The position numbers and the translations under genes are program-made. 64,000 nucleotides of DNA, taken from the NCBI RefSeq assembly GCF_026236535.1, contig NZ_JAHTMW010000017.1:95850-159849 (forward strand). The letters run 5' to 3'. How positions within the stretch are numbered: position 1 is the stretch's first letter; every line of letters begins with the position of its first letter. Shown in pieces: positions 47,010 through 56,044 of the stretch. Source of the stretch: Streptomyces sp. SKN60 (GTDB taxonomy: Bacteria > Actinomycetota > Actinomycetes > Streptomycetales > Streptomycetaceae). The notes under the pieces are model-generated. The model had not been told where the DNA came from. It was given only the letters and a program-made list of their open reading frames with translations, and made no database searches.

Positions 47010-49675
47010 GCCGTCTCCACGACGAGGCGCTCGACGGCGGCCATGGCCTCGCCGACGGCCTCCGGGTTCTGGCCGCCGCCCTGGGCGACGTCCGGCTTGC
47101 CGCCACCGCCGCCGCCGAGGGTCTTGGCGGCCGTGCGGACCAGCTCGCCGGCCTTGAGGCCGCGCTCGCGGGCGGCCTCGTTGGTGGCGATGACCGTGAG
47201 CGGCTTGCCGTTGGCCGTGGTGAACAGGGCCACGACGGCCGGGCGGTCGGACGGGATGCGGCCGCGGACGTCGAGGACCAGCTTGCGCAGGTCGTCGGCG
47301 CCGGTGCCGTCCGGGACCTGACCGGTCACCAGGGCGACGCCGCGGATGTCCCGGGCGGAGTCGACCAGACCGGCGGCGGCCTGCAGCACCTTCTCGGCGC
47401 GGAACTTCTCGATCTCCTTCTCGGCGTCCTTCAGCTTGCCGAGCATCGAGGAGATCTTCTCCGGCAGCTCCTCCGGACGGCCCTTGACCAGCTCCTGGAG
47501 CTGGGCGACGACCGTGTGCTCACGGGCCAGGAAGTTGTACGCGTCGACGCCGACCAGGGCCTCGATGCGGCGCACGCCGGAGCCGATGGAGGACTCGCCG
47601 AGCAGCTTCACCAGACCCAGCTGGGCGGTGTTGTGCACGTGGGTGCCGCCGCACAGCTCCTTGGAGAAGTCGCCGATGGTGACGACGCGGACCTGCTCGC
47701 CGTACTTCTCGCCGAACTCGGCGATGGCGCCCTGGCGCTTGGCCTCGTCGATCGGCATGACCTCGGCGTGCACGTCGAGCTCGCGCGAGAGGACCTCGTT
47801 GATCTTCTGCTCGACGTCCGTGAGGACGGCGCCGGGGACGGCGTTCGGCGAGCCGAAGTCGAAGCGGAAGCGGCCCGGGGAGTTCTCCGAACCGGCCTGG
47901 GCGGCGGTCGGGCCCAGGGCGTCGCGCAGCGCCTGGTGGGTGAGGTGGGTGGCGCTGTGGGCGCGGGCGATGGCCCGGCGGCGGCGCACGTCGATGGCGG
48001 CGTAGGCGGTGGCGCCCACGGTGACCTCGCCGACCTGCACCGAGCCCTTGTGCACGGAGACACCCGGGACCGGCTGCTGCACGTCGCGGATCTCGATGAC
48101 CGCGCCGGAGTGCAGCTTGATGCGGCCGTGGTCGGCGAGCTGGCCGCCGCCCTCGGCGTAGAACGGGGTGCGGTCGAGGACGACCTCGACGTCGTCGCCC
48201 TCGGAGGCGGCCGGCGCCGGGACACCGTTGACCAGGAGGCCGACGACCGTGGTCTCGCCCTCGGTGTTGGTGTAGCCGGTGAAGCTCGTGGCACCGGTGG
48301 TGTCGGCGATCTCGCGGTACGAGGTGAGGTCGGCGTGACCGGTCTTCTTGGCCAGGGCGTCGGCCTTGGCCCGCTCCCGCTGCTCCTTCATCAGGCGGCG
48401 GAAGCCGTCCTCGTCCACGGAGAGGCCCTGCTCGGCGGCCATCTCCAGGGTGAGGTCGATCGGGAAGCCCCAGGTGTCGTGGAGCAGGAAGGCCTTCTCG
48501 CCGGCGAGGACCGTGCCGCCGGCGGCCTTGGTCTCGGTGACGGCGGTGTCGAGGATGTTGGTGCCGCCCTTGAGGGCCTTGAGGAACGCGGCCTCCTCGG
48601 CGAGGGCGACCGTCTCGATGCGCTTGCGGTCGGTCTCCAGCTCCGGGTACTGCTCGCCCATGGTGCGGATGACCGTGTCGACGAGCTCGCCGACGACCGG
48701 GCCGGTGGCGCCGAGCAGCCGCATGTTGCGGACAGCGCGGCGCATGATGCGGCGCAGCACGTAGCCGCGGCCCTCGTTGCCGGGGGTGACGCCGTCGCCG
48801 ATGAGCATGACGCTGGTGCGCATGTGGTCGGCGACCACGCGCAGCGAGACGTCGGAGTCGTGGGCCTTGCCGTAGGCGACGCCGGTGAGCTCGGTGGCCT
48901 TGTCGATGACGACCTTGAGGGTGTCGGTCTCGTACATGTTCTGCACGCCCTGGAGGATCATCGCCAGGCGCTCGAGACCGAGGCCGGTGTCGATGTTCTT
49001 GGACGGCAGGTCGCCGAGGATCTCGAAGTCCTCCTTGCCGATGCCCTGGCCCCGCTCGTACTGCATGAAGACGAGGTTCCAGATCTCGACGTACCGCTCG
49101 TCGTTGACGGCCGGGCCGCCCTCGACGCCGAACTCGGGGCCGCGGTCGTAGTTGATCTCGGAGCAGGGGCCGCAGGGGCCGGGGACGCCCATGGACCAGA
49201 AGTTGTCCTTCTTGCCCAGGCGCTGGATGCGCTCGGCGGGCACGCCCACGACGTCGCGCCAGATGGCCTCGGCCTCATCGTCGTCCTGGTAGACCGTGAT
49301 CCAGAGCTTCTCCGGCTCGAGCCCGTAGCCGCCGTGCTCCACCGGGGTGGTCAGCAGCTCCCAGGCGAGCTTGATGGCGCCTTCCTTGAAGTAGTCGCCG
49401 AAGGAGAAGTTGCCGCACATCTGGAAGAACGTGCCGTGGCGGGTGGTCTTGCCGACCTCTTCGATGTCGGGCGTGCGCACGCACTTCTGCACGCTGGAGG
49501 CGCGCGCGAAGGGCGGCTTGACCTCACCCAGGAAGTAGGGCTTGAAGGGCACCATGCCGGCCGGGACGAGGAGCAGAGTCGGGTCGTCCGCGATGAGCGA
49601 CGCCGAAGGGACGACGGTGTGCCCGCGCTCCTCGAAGAAGCTCAGCCAGCGGCGGCGGATTTCAGCCGACTCCAT
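47006..49675 (-). CDS. alaS: Alanyl-tRNA synthetase
   Basis: 889 residues. Class II catalytic core at the N-terminus (SAEIRRRWLSFFEERGH, SVQKCVRTPDIEEVGKT), editing domain with HSATHLTHQALRDALG and ELCGGTHVHNTAQLG (zinc ligands), and the C-terminal DHHA1 domain ending GGGGGGKPDVAQGGG. Charges tRNA-Ala and clears Ser/Gly mischarging. Its ATG overlaps the upstream gene by one base. Confidence 0.98.
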   Translation of the reverse strand: MESAEIRRRWLSFFEERGHTVVPSASLIADDPTLLLVPAGMVPFKPYFLGEVKPPFARASSVQKCVRTPDIEEVGKTTRHGTFFQMCGNFSFGDYFKEGAIKLAWELLTTPVEHGGYGLEPEKLWITVYQDDDEAEAIWRDVVGVPAERIQRLGKKDNFWSMGVPGPCGPCSEINYDRGPEFGVEGGPAVNDERYVEIWNLVFMQYERGQGIGKEDFEILGDLPSKNIDTGLGLERLAMILQGVQNMYETDTLKVVIDKATELTGVAYGKAHDSDVSLRVVADHMRTSVMLIGDGVTPGNEGRGYVLRRIMRRAVRNMRLLGATGPVVGELVDTVIRTMGEQYPELETDRKRIETVALAEEAAFLKALKGGTNILDTAVTETKAAGGTVLAGEKAFLLHDTWGFPIDLTLEMAAEQGLSVDEDGFRRLMKEQRERAKADALAKKTGHADLTSYREIADTTGATSFTGYTNTEGETTVVGLLVNGVPAPAASEGDDVEVVLDRTPFYAEGGGQLADHGRIKLHSGAVIEIRDVQQPVPGVSVHKGSVQVGEVTVGATAYAAIDVRRRRAIARAHSATHLTHQALRDALGPTAAQAGSENSPGRFRFDFGSPNAVPGAVLTDVEQKINEVLSRELDVHAEVMPIDEAKRQGAIAEFGEKYGEQVRVVTIGDFSKELCGGTHVHNTAQLGLVKLLGESSIGSGVRRIEALVGVDAYNFLAREHTVVAQLQELVKGRPEELPEKISSMLGKLKDAEKEIEKFRAEKVLQAAAGLVDSARDIRGVALVTGQVPDGTGADDLRKLVLDVRGRIPSDRPAVVALFTTANGKPLTVIATNEAARERGLKAGELVRTAAKTLGGGGGGKPDVAQGGGQNPEAVGEAMAAVERLVVETA

Positions 49676-50031
49676 CAGTGGTCCTCATTCCGGTTGTCAG
49701 ACTTGTACGAAAACGAATAGGTGGTCGTGGAGTCGGCGGGACGGCCGCCGAGCGCCGCGCGGCGGCGCGGGCCGGGCAGCTCGCGCTCCTGCTCCACGGG
49801 CGGCGGGGCGTCCAGGCCCAGGGCCGCGCCGAGCTCGGCCTCCCGCTGGAGCATGGTCGCCCGCACGTCGAGGGCGAAGTCCTTGAGCCGGTGGCCGGTC
49901 TCGACGGCCTTGTTCGCCGCCTGCGCGGCCAGGCTCTCCGGGGTCAGCTGCTTGAGCTTCCGGTTGACCTTGGTGGTGGCCCACACGCCGGCGGCCGCGC
50001 CCGCGGTGAACCAGAACGTACGGCGGAACAT
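49675..50031 (-). CDS. DUF6167 family protein
   Basis: 118 residues. A short N-terminal hydrophobic helix (FRRTFWFTAGAAAGVWATT, 2-20), then a coiled region with TPESLAAQAANKAVETGHRLKDFALDVRATMLQREAEL, and a disordered tail. Conserved beside alaS and the DUF948 gene in Streptomyces; function unknown. Overlaps alaS by 1 bp and the upstream DUF948 gene ends 5 bp away. Confidence 0.85.
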   Translation of the reverse strand: MFRRTFWFTAGAAAGVWATTKVNRKLKQLTPESLAAQAANKAVETGHRLKDFALDVRATMLQREAELGAALGLDAPPPVEQERELPGPRRRAALGGRPADSTTTYSFSYKSDNRNEDH

Positions 50032-50036
50032 CGTGC

Positions 50037-50492
50037 TCAGCCCTTCTGCTTCCGGCGTCGTGCGGACGGCACGGTACGGCCGACGATCACAGTACGCCGG
50101 TCGGCCGCGGCGGGCGCGTCCTGGCGGCCCCGGCCCCGCTCCGGCTCCCGGTCCCGGCCCAGCGCCCTGCGCACCCCGTAGCCGAAGGCCGCGACCTTGA
50201 CGAGCGGGCCGCCGAAGGTGGAGGCCACGGTGCCGGCGAGGGCGGAGGCGTTGGAGGTGACCTCCTGGACGTCGGACGCGATGGCGTCGACCTTGTCCAG
50301 CTGGGTCTGCGCGGAGCGCACGGTCGCGGAGGCGTCGGCGAGCAGCGGGACGGCCTTCTCGGTCACGTCCGCGACGAGCTTGGTGGTCGCCCGGAGCGTC
50401 TGCGCCAGCCTCACCAGCACCACGGCGAGGAAGGAGACGAGGATCGCCCAGAACACGGCCACCAGGATCCCGGCAACCTCACCACCGGTCAC
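50037..50492 (-). CDS. DUF948 domain-containing membrane protein
   Basis: 151 residues. An N-terminal membrane helix (about 5-28, VAGILVAVFWAILVSFLAVVLV) and a long amphipathic coiled coil (about 30-100; LADASATVRSAQTQLDKVDAIASDV) match DUF948, proteins seen next to envelope and tRNA synthetase genes. The basic C-terminal tail is disordered. Probably first gene of the group down to aroE. The 174-bp gap to the divergent ATPase gene holds both promoters; no clear boxes were identified. Confidence 0.88.
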   Translation of the reverse strand: MTGGEVAGILVAVFWAILVSFLAVVLVRLAQTLRATTKLVADVTEKAVPLLADASATVRSAQTQLDKVDAIASDVQEVTSNASALAGTVASTFGGPLVKVAAFGYGVRRALGRDREPERGRGRQDAPAAADRRTVIVGRTVPSARRRKQKG

Positions 50493-50666
50493 GCTGCACC
50501 GCTCTCTGCTGTCGTCGGGTCCCGGTCGGTCGTCGGACCCGTGTGTACACGTCCTCCGACCCTATCGCGCCCGAGCTCCCCGGCCGCACCGCATTACCGC
50601 CTGTGGGAGGGGAGTTGCGTACGCCGATTGTACGGAGTGCGCGCGGATGAGTACGCTCCGTGTGCC

Positions 50667-52850
50667 ATGCGACGGAGCAATCTCCCGGCGGAACTGAACC
50701 GGTTCGTGGGCCGGGCCGCCGAACAGGACCGACTGGCCCGGATGATCGCCGAGTTCCGGCTGGTCACGGTGGTCGGAGTGGGCGGGGTGGGCAAGACCCG
50801 GCTCGCCCTGCGGGCTGCCGCGGCACTGCAGAAACGCTACGTCGACGGGGTGCGGCTCGCCGAGCTGAGCGCGCTGCGCGACCCGGGCCTGGTGGCCCAC
50901 GCCCTGGTGGAGGCGCTCGGGCTGACCGACCACACGGTGCGCCCGCCGCGCGAGGTGCTCCTCGAACACCTGGCGAAGCGGCGGCTGCTGCTCGTGGTGG
51001 ACGGTTTCGAGCATCTGGTGGACGAGTGCGCGGTGCTGCTGCGGGAGTTGCTCGCCGGCTGCCCGGGGCTCACGGTCCTCGCGGCGGGTCGCCGGCCGCT
51101 GCGGGTGGACGGCGAGGCGGTGTGCGCGCTGGCGCCGATGGGCGCGGCGGACGCGCTTGAGCTGCTCACGGGGCGGGCGGCGGAGGCGGGCGCGGGGCCG
51201 GACGCGGGCGCGGGCGGGGATCCGGAGATCCTGCGGGAGCTGTGCCGGCGGCTCGACGGGATCCCGCTGGCCCTCGAACTGGCGGCGGCGCGGCTGCCGC
51301 TGCTCACGCCGGAGCAGCTCCTTGCGCGCCTCGAGGACCGCTTCCGGCTGCTCGACGGCGGACGGCGCGGAGCGCTCCCCCGGCATCAGACGCTGCGCAC
51401 GGCGATCGGCTGGAGCCATGAGCTGTGCACCCCTGAGGAGCGGCTGCTGTGGGCGCGGCTCTCGGTGTTCGCCGGTCCCTTCGACCTGGAGGCCGTGGAG
51501 TACGTGTGCGGGGGCGCCGAGCTGCCGGCGGACCGGGTGCTCGACGTGCTCGGCGAGCTGCTCGCGCAGTCGCTGGTGACGCGCGAGGACACGGCGGCGG
51601 GCCCGCGCTACCGGATGCTCGACACGGTCGGGGCGTACGGGGCGGAGTGGCTGGCGGCGCTCGGCGACACCGAGCGGATGCGGCGCCGGCACCGGGACTG
51701 GTACATGGGGCTTGCCACCTGGTGCGAGCTGGAGTGGTTCAGCCCGCGGCAGGCGGAGGTGGCGGCGGCCACGGACGTGGCGCTGCCCAATCTGCGGGCG
51801 GCCCTCGAACTGTGCCTGGAGTCGGCGGAGGACACGGCGCTCGCCCAGCATCTGGCGGGGACGCTGTGGTTCTACTGGGCGGGCTGCGGACGTCTGTCGG
51901 AGGGCCGGCACTGGCTGGACCGGGCGGTGACGGCCGGTGCGCACCAGCCGGTGGCGCTGCACGAGGACGCCCGGCTCAAGGCGCTGTGGGTGCTCGGGTA
52001 CGTGGCGGTGCTGCAGGGCGATCCGACGGCGGCGGTGGCGGCGCTGCACGAGTGCGGGGAGCGGGCCCGGATCACCGGGAACACGCTGGCGGAGGCGTAC
52101 GCGACGCACCGGATGGGGTGTCTGGCGCTGATCTCGGACGAGCTGCCGCGGGCCGAGGAGCTGATCGGCAGAGCGCTGCACCTGTATCGGGAACTGGGCG
52201 AGCTGAACAGCAACGTGCTGATGGGGCAGGTGGAGCTGGCGATGGCGCGGGCCTTCCAGGGCGATCTGGAGGGTGCGGTCGCGCTGTGCGCGGAGGTGCG
52301 GGAGGTCTGCGAGGAGCGCGGGGAGCGATGGACCCGGGCGTACGCGCTGTACGTCCTCGCCTATGCGGCGCTGACGGACGGCGATCCGGTGTCGGCGCGG
52401 GAGCTGCTCACCGAGTGCGTGACGATCAACCACGCCTTCCACGATCTGGTGGGTCTGGTGCTCGGGATCGAGCTGCTCGCGCTGGTGACGGCGGTCGAGG
52501 GGGATCCGGCGGAGGCGGCGCTGCTGCAGGGGGCGGCGGTGCCGGTGTGGCAGTCGGTGGGGCTGCCGCTGTTCGGTTCGAGCAACTTCAACGGGGCCCG
52601 CGCGCTGTGCGCACGGCAGGCGGGCGAGCTGCTCGGCGGGGAGGCGTACGGCGCCTGGTACCGGGAGGGCGAGCGGCTCCCGCTCGACGCGGCGGTGGAC
52701 CGGGCGCTCGCCGACCGCCGCGATCCGGCCACCGGGAACGGCGCGGGCGCGGCGGCCCCGCGCCCCTTCCGTACCGGCCGGGCACCCGTCCCGGACACGC
52801 GGAAGCCCGCCGGCTCCCCCACCGTGTCGGGTGGGGAAGCGGCGGGCTGA
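50667..52850 (+). CDS. AfsR/LAL-like ATPase with TPR-like repeats, no output domain
   Basis: 727 residues. Walker A GVGGVGKT (37-44), Walker B-like LLLVVDGFEHL (about 109-119), RRLDGIPLALELAAARL (GLPLAL-type motif) and a winged-helix segment (RTAIGWSHELCTPEERLLW) define a NB-ARC/STAND-like ATPase; helical TPR-like repeats follow (about 400-650). Streptomyces regulators of this kind usually carry an N-terminal SARP or C-terminal LuxR HTH; here neither is present. An ATP-dependent scaffold or a regulator that has lost its DNA-binding part are both possible. The ATG at 50667 directly precedes the ATPase domain. The C-terminus is coded in the terminator hairpin. Confidence 0.82.
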   Translation: MRRSNLPAELNRFVGRAAEQDRLARMIAEFRLVTVVGVGGVGKTRLALRAAAALQKRYVDGVRLAELSALRDPGLVAHALVEALGLTDHTVRPPREVLLEHLAKRRLLLVVDGFEHLVDECAVLLRELLAGCPGLTVLAAGRRPLRVDGEAVCALAPMGAADALELLTGRAAEAGAGPDAGAGGDPEILRELCRRLDGIPLALELAAARLPLLTPEQLLARLEDRFRLLDGGRRGALPRHQTLRTAIGWSHELCTPEERLLWARLSVFAGPFDLEAVEYVCGGAELPADRVLDVLGELLAQSLVTREDTAAGPRYRMLDTVGAYGAEWLAALGDTERMRRRHRDWYMGLATWCELEWFSPRQAEVAAATDVALPNLRAALELCLESAEDTALAQHLAGTLWFYWAGCGRLSEGRHWLDRAVTAGAHQPVALHEDARLKALWVLGYVAVLQGDPTAAVAALHECGERARITGNTLAEAYATHRMGCLALISDELPRAEELIGRALHLYRELGELNSNVLMGQVELAMARAFQGDLEGAVALCAEVREVCEERGERWTRAYALYVLAYAALTDGDPVSARELLTECVTINHAFHDLVGLVLGIELLALVTAVEGDPAEAALLQGAAVPVWQSVGLPLFGSSNFNGARALCARQAGELLGGEAYGAWYREGERLPLDAAVDRALADRRDPATGNGAGAAAPRPFRTGRAPVPDTRKPAGSPTVSGGEAAG
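52804..52848. terminator. Terminator overlapping the 3' end of the ATPase gene
   Basis: Near-perfect stem of about 19 bp (52804-52823 with 52830-52848) between convergent ATPase and rpsD genes; it lies inside the ATPase coding region and ends at its stop codon. Confidence 0.8.
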
Positions 52851-52884
52851 ACACCGCGGAGGTGGTACTACTGCGCGCCGATGA

Positions 52885-53499
52885 TCAGCGGGCGTAGTAC
52901 TCGACGACCAGCTGCTCGTCGCAGACGACCGGGATCTCCTTGCGGTTCGGGTCGCGGTCGAGGCGGAAGGCCAGGGCCTTCAGGTTGACCTGCAGGTAGC
53001 GCGGGGTCTCGCCGTCGGGGGCGAAGCCACCCTCGCGGGCCACCTGGAACAGGGTCTTGTTGCGCGACTTCTCGCGGACCATCACGACGTCGTCGGGACG
53101 GACGCGGAAGGACGGCTTGTCGACCTTGCCACCGTTGACCTGGATGTGGCCGTGGACGACCATCTGGCGGGCCTGGTAGATGGTGCGGGCGATGCCCGAA
53201 CGCAGGACCAGGGCGTCGAGACGACGCTCGAGCTCGACGACCAGCGCCTCGCCCGTCTTGCCCTCGGCCTTCTTGGCGCGGTCGTAGGCGCGGGCCATCT
53301 GGCGCTCGCTGATGTCGTACTGGGCGCGCAGACGCTGCTTCTCGAGCAGACGGACCTTGTAGTCCGAGTTCTGCTTGCGGCCACGGCCGTGCTCGCCCGG
53401 CGGGTAGGGGCGGGCCTCGAAGTACTTGACGGCCTTCGGGGTCAGCGCGATGCCGAGGGCACGCGACTTCTTGACCTTGGGACGGGACTGGTTCGGCAT
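52885..53499 (-). CDS. rpsD: 30S ribosomal protein S4
   Basis: 204 residues. The N-terminal part (MPNQSRPKVKKSRALGIALTPKAVKYFEARPYPPG) lacks the cysteine zinc ligands of zinc-type S4 (the whole N-terminal third has no Cys), so this is the zinc-free form. The S4 RNA-binding domain (ERRLDALVLRSGIARTIYQAR, about 90-155) is intact. It nucleates 30S assembly. Outside the alpha operon, as in all Streptomyces; its own long leader is described next. Confidence 0.97.
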   Translation of the reverse strand: MPNQSRPKVKKSRALGIALTPKAVKYFEARPYPPGEHGRGRKQNSDYKVRLLEKQRLRAQYDISERQMARAYDRAKKAEGKTGEALVVELERRLDALVLRSGIARTIYQARQMVVHGHIQVNGGKVDKPSFRVRPDDVVMVREKSRNKTLFQVAREGGFAPDGETPRYLQVNLKALAFRLDRDPNRKEIPVVCDEQLVVEYYAR

Positions 53500-53846
53500 G
53501 AACCAACCTCTCTACTGTTGCGAATACGGCTTCACCAGGGTTAGGGAGGTCGCCATCCGCAGCCGGGAAGACCCGTCGGGTCCGTGAGGACCTGCCGGGC
53601 AGCCGCTCCCTGGTCTGGGCACATACGTGCAGCACGCGAACGACCCACCGCCCGCTCCGGGGAATCCCGGTGGTGGTGGGTTGCCCGCGACACCTTCGAA
53701 GGTGCGCGACGCTCCTGGAGACCCCGCCCGAAGGCCGGGACTCCGGCTGTTCGCCCTGTTCTGGTGATGCCGGCCGAAGCCGGACACAGGACGCAGCACT
53801 TCGGATCAGTGTACCGGGTCCGCCGGGCGCCCCGCGCCAGGGCCGC
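53500..53846 (-). promoter_or_regulatory. rpsD upstream region with strong RNA secondary structure
   Basis: No gene in 347 bp. On the minus strand, TACACT at about 53813-53818 could be a -10 box. Downstream are several self-complementary stretches: the 14-bp palindrome CACCTTCGAAGGTG (53691-53704) and a nested hairpin with arms CCCACC/GGTGGG (53644-53649, 53675-53680) around CCGGGG...CCCGG. This looks like a structured leader, as expected if S4 represses its own mRNA; I cannot match it to a known S4-leader family. Confidence 0.45.
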
Positions 53847-55208
53847 TCAGCCGCCCTCGCCCCTCAGGCGCTCCCGCACCTTCTCCACCACGTCCGCGTA
53901 GCGCGCCTCCGCGCCGTAGCGCGTCGGCTCGTAGTACTGCTTGCCGTGGACCGCGTCCGGCGCGTACTGCTGGCTGGCGATGGCGCCCGGCACGTCGTGC
54001 GGATACACATACCCCTGGGCATGGCCCAGCTTGGCGGCGCCCTTGTAGTGCCCGTCGCGCAGATGCGGCGGTACGGGGCCGGCCAGGCCGCCCTGGACGT
54101 CGGCGCGGGCGGCGAAGATCGCGTTCGTCGCCGCGTTGGACTTCGGGGCGAGGGCCAGCGCGATGGTGGCGTGGCTCAGGGTGAGCGCCGCCTCGGGGAA
54201 GCCGATCATGGCGACTGCCTGGGCGGCGGCCACGGCCAGCGGCAGGGCGTTCGGATCGGCGAGGCCGATGTCCTCGCTCGCAGAGATCATCAGGCGCCGG
54301 GCGATGAACCGCGGGTCCTCCCCCGCCTCGATCATCCGGGCCAGGTAGTGCAGCGCCGCGTCCACGTCGGAGCCGCGGATCGACTTGATCAGCGCGCTCG
54401 CCACGTCGTAGTGCTGGTCGCCGTCCCGGTCGTACTTCACGGCCGCCCGGTCGACGGTCTCCTCGACCGTCTCCAGGGTGATGGTCTTCTCCTGCTTCGC
54501 GATGGCCGCGCCGGCGGCCGCCTCCAGGGCGGTCAGGGCGCGCCGGGCGTCGCCCCCGGCGATCCGCAGCAGATGCGCCTCGGCGTCCTCGTCGAGCCCG
54601 ACGGCCCCGCCGAGCCCGCGCTCCTCGTCGAGGGCGCGGCGCAGCAGTCCGCTCAGGTCGGCGTCGGTGAGCGGCTCCAGGGTGAGCAGCAGGGAGCGGG
54701 AGAGCAGCGGGGAGATCACCGAGAAGTACGGGTTCTCGGTGGTGGCGGCGATCAGGGTGACCCAGCGGTTCTCGACGGCCGGGAGGAGGGAGTCCTGCTG
54801 GGCCTTGGAGAAGCGGTGGATCTCGTCGAGGAAGAGGACGGTCTCCTTGCCGAAGCCGCCGACGGCCCGCCGGGCCCCGTCGATGACGGCCCGGACCTCC
54901 TTGACGCCTGCGGTGATCGCGGACAGCTCCACGAAGCGCTTGTTGGTGGCCTTGGAGACCACGTAGGCGAGGGTGGTCTTGCCGATGCCGGGCGGGCCCC
55001 AGAGGATCACCGAGGAGGCGCCGGCCGGTCCGCCGGTGCCGTCGCCGACCAGGCGGCGCAGCGGGGAGCCGGGCTTGAGCAGATGGCTCTGGCCCACGAC
55101 CTCGTCGAGGGTGCGCGGACGCATCCGGACGGCCAGCGGGCTGCTGGTCGGGTCCTTCTCCTGGCGTTCTTCGGCTGCTGCGGTGAAAAGGTCGGGCTCC
55201 ACGGTCAT
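53847..55208 (-). CDS. rarA: Replication-associated recombination protein RarA (MgsA) AAA+ ATPase
   Basis: 453 residues. Walker A WGPPGIGKTT, Walker B LFLDEIHRF, sensor 1 AATTENP, and the C-terminal MgsA domain with HYKGAAKLGHAQGYVYPHD, the family hallmark. It acts at stalled replication forks together with SSB. Located upstream of rpsD on the same strand; the two are likely separate transcripts because of the long rpsD leader. Confidence 0.95.
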   Translation of the reverse strand: MTVEPDLFTAAAEERQEKDPTSSPLAVRMRPRTLDEVVGQSHLLKPGSPLRRLVGDGTGGPAGASSVILWGPPGIGKTTLAYVVSKATNKRFVELSAITAGVKEVRAVIDGARRAVGGFGKETVLFLDEIHRFSKAQQDSLLPAVENRWVTLIAATTENPYFSVISPLLSRSLLLTLEPLTDADLSGLLRRALDEERGLGGAVGLDEDAEAHLLRIAGGDARRALTALEAAAGAAIAKQEKTITLETVEETVDRAAVKYDRDGDQHYDVASALIKSIRGSDVDAALHYLARMIEAGEDPRFIARRLMISASEDIGLADPNALPLAVAAAQAVAMIGFPEAALTLSHATIALALAPKSNAATNAIFAARADVQGGLAGPVPPHLRDGHYKGAAKLGHAQGYVYPHDVPGAIASQQYAPDAVHGKQYYEPTRYGAEARYADVVEKVRERLRGEGG

Positions 55209-55266
55209 GAAGCCTAGGTCACCGCACTGACAGTCCGGTCCGGGCGGCCCCGGCTCGGCCGGCCGC

Positions 55267-55893
55267 TCAGCTGGTCCAGAAGTCCCACCAGCGGGTCAGG
55301 ATCAGCATGCCGATGATGCCGATGTGCAGCACCGGGAGCACCCAGGTGAACTCCGAGAAGAAGGTGCGCAGCCCGGCCGGCGCGGGCAGCACCCCGCTGC
55401 GTACGTTGTGCGAGGTCACGTACCAGAACATGACGATGGTGGCGACCCAGGCGAGGCAGCACCACAGGCAGAGCGAGTTGATCTCGTACAGGGACTGCTG
55501 CATCAGCCAGGTGCAGAATCCGACGCCGAAGAGGGTGCCGGCGTTGAGGCCGAGCCAGTACCAGCGGCGGTAGCGGGCGCCCGCGAGCAGGCCGACGCCG
55601 ATCGCGATCACCACGGAGTACGTGACCAGGCCGAGCATCGGGTTCGGGAAGCCGAAGACCGAGGCCTGCTCGCTCTTCATGATGTTCCCGCAGGACACGA
55701 TGGGGTTGAGGCTGCACCCGGGGACGAAGTTCGGGTCTTCCAGGAGCTTGAACTTGTCGATGGTGATGACCCAGGAGGCGAGCAGTCCCGCCGCCCCGGT
55801 GATCACCAGGAGCCAGGCGAAGGCGCGGCTCGCGCCGATGGTGCGGGAGTCCTCCCGCGGTGCGGTCCCGCTCGCGGCCGCTGCCTTGGTCAT
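55267..55893 (-). CDS. Vitamin K epoxide reductase (VKOR) family membrane protein
   Basis: 208 residues, four to five membrane helices. Four key cysteines: Cys60 and Cys68 in the loop (PGCSLNPIVSCG), and CxxC Cys142-Cys145 (SLCLWCC), with Cys146 next to it. In actinobacteria VKOR reoxidises a DsbA-like protein and passes electrons to menaquinone, i.e. it drives disulfide formation. No DsbA gene is adjacent. The N-terminal 20 residues are cytoplasmic. ATG 55893 used; a GTG three codons upstream is the alternative. Confidence 0.92.
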   Translation of the reverse strand: MTKAAAASGTAPREDSRTIGASRAFAWLLVITGAAGLLASWVITIDKFKLLEDPNFVPGCSLNPIVSCGNIMKSEQASVFGFPNPMLGLVTYSVVIAIGVGLLAGARYRRWYWLGLNAGTLFGVGFCTWLMQQSLYEINSLCLWCCLAWVATIVMFWYVTSHNVRSGVLPAPAGLRTFFSEFTWVLPVLHIGIIGMLILTRWWDFWTS

Positions 55894-55989
55894 GTCGCTC
55901 ACTCGCTCTTCGTCGTTTCCGTCGTCTCCGCGGACCGGGGCAGGGTCATTCTGCCGCACCCGGTCGTACGGACGGTGTGAGCGAACGCG

Positions 55990-56022
55990 GAGGGCCCCCG
56001 GCACCGGGTGCCGGGGGCCCTC
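55990..56022 (-). terminator. Terminator of the MBL-hisS operon
   Basis: Perfect 15-bp stem (55990-56004 with 56008-56022) with a 3-base loop, 22 bp after the hisS stop on the minus strand. Confidence 0.88.
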
Positions 56023-56044
56023 TCTCACGTACGGCCGGAACGGA

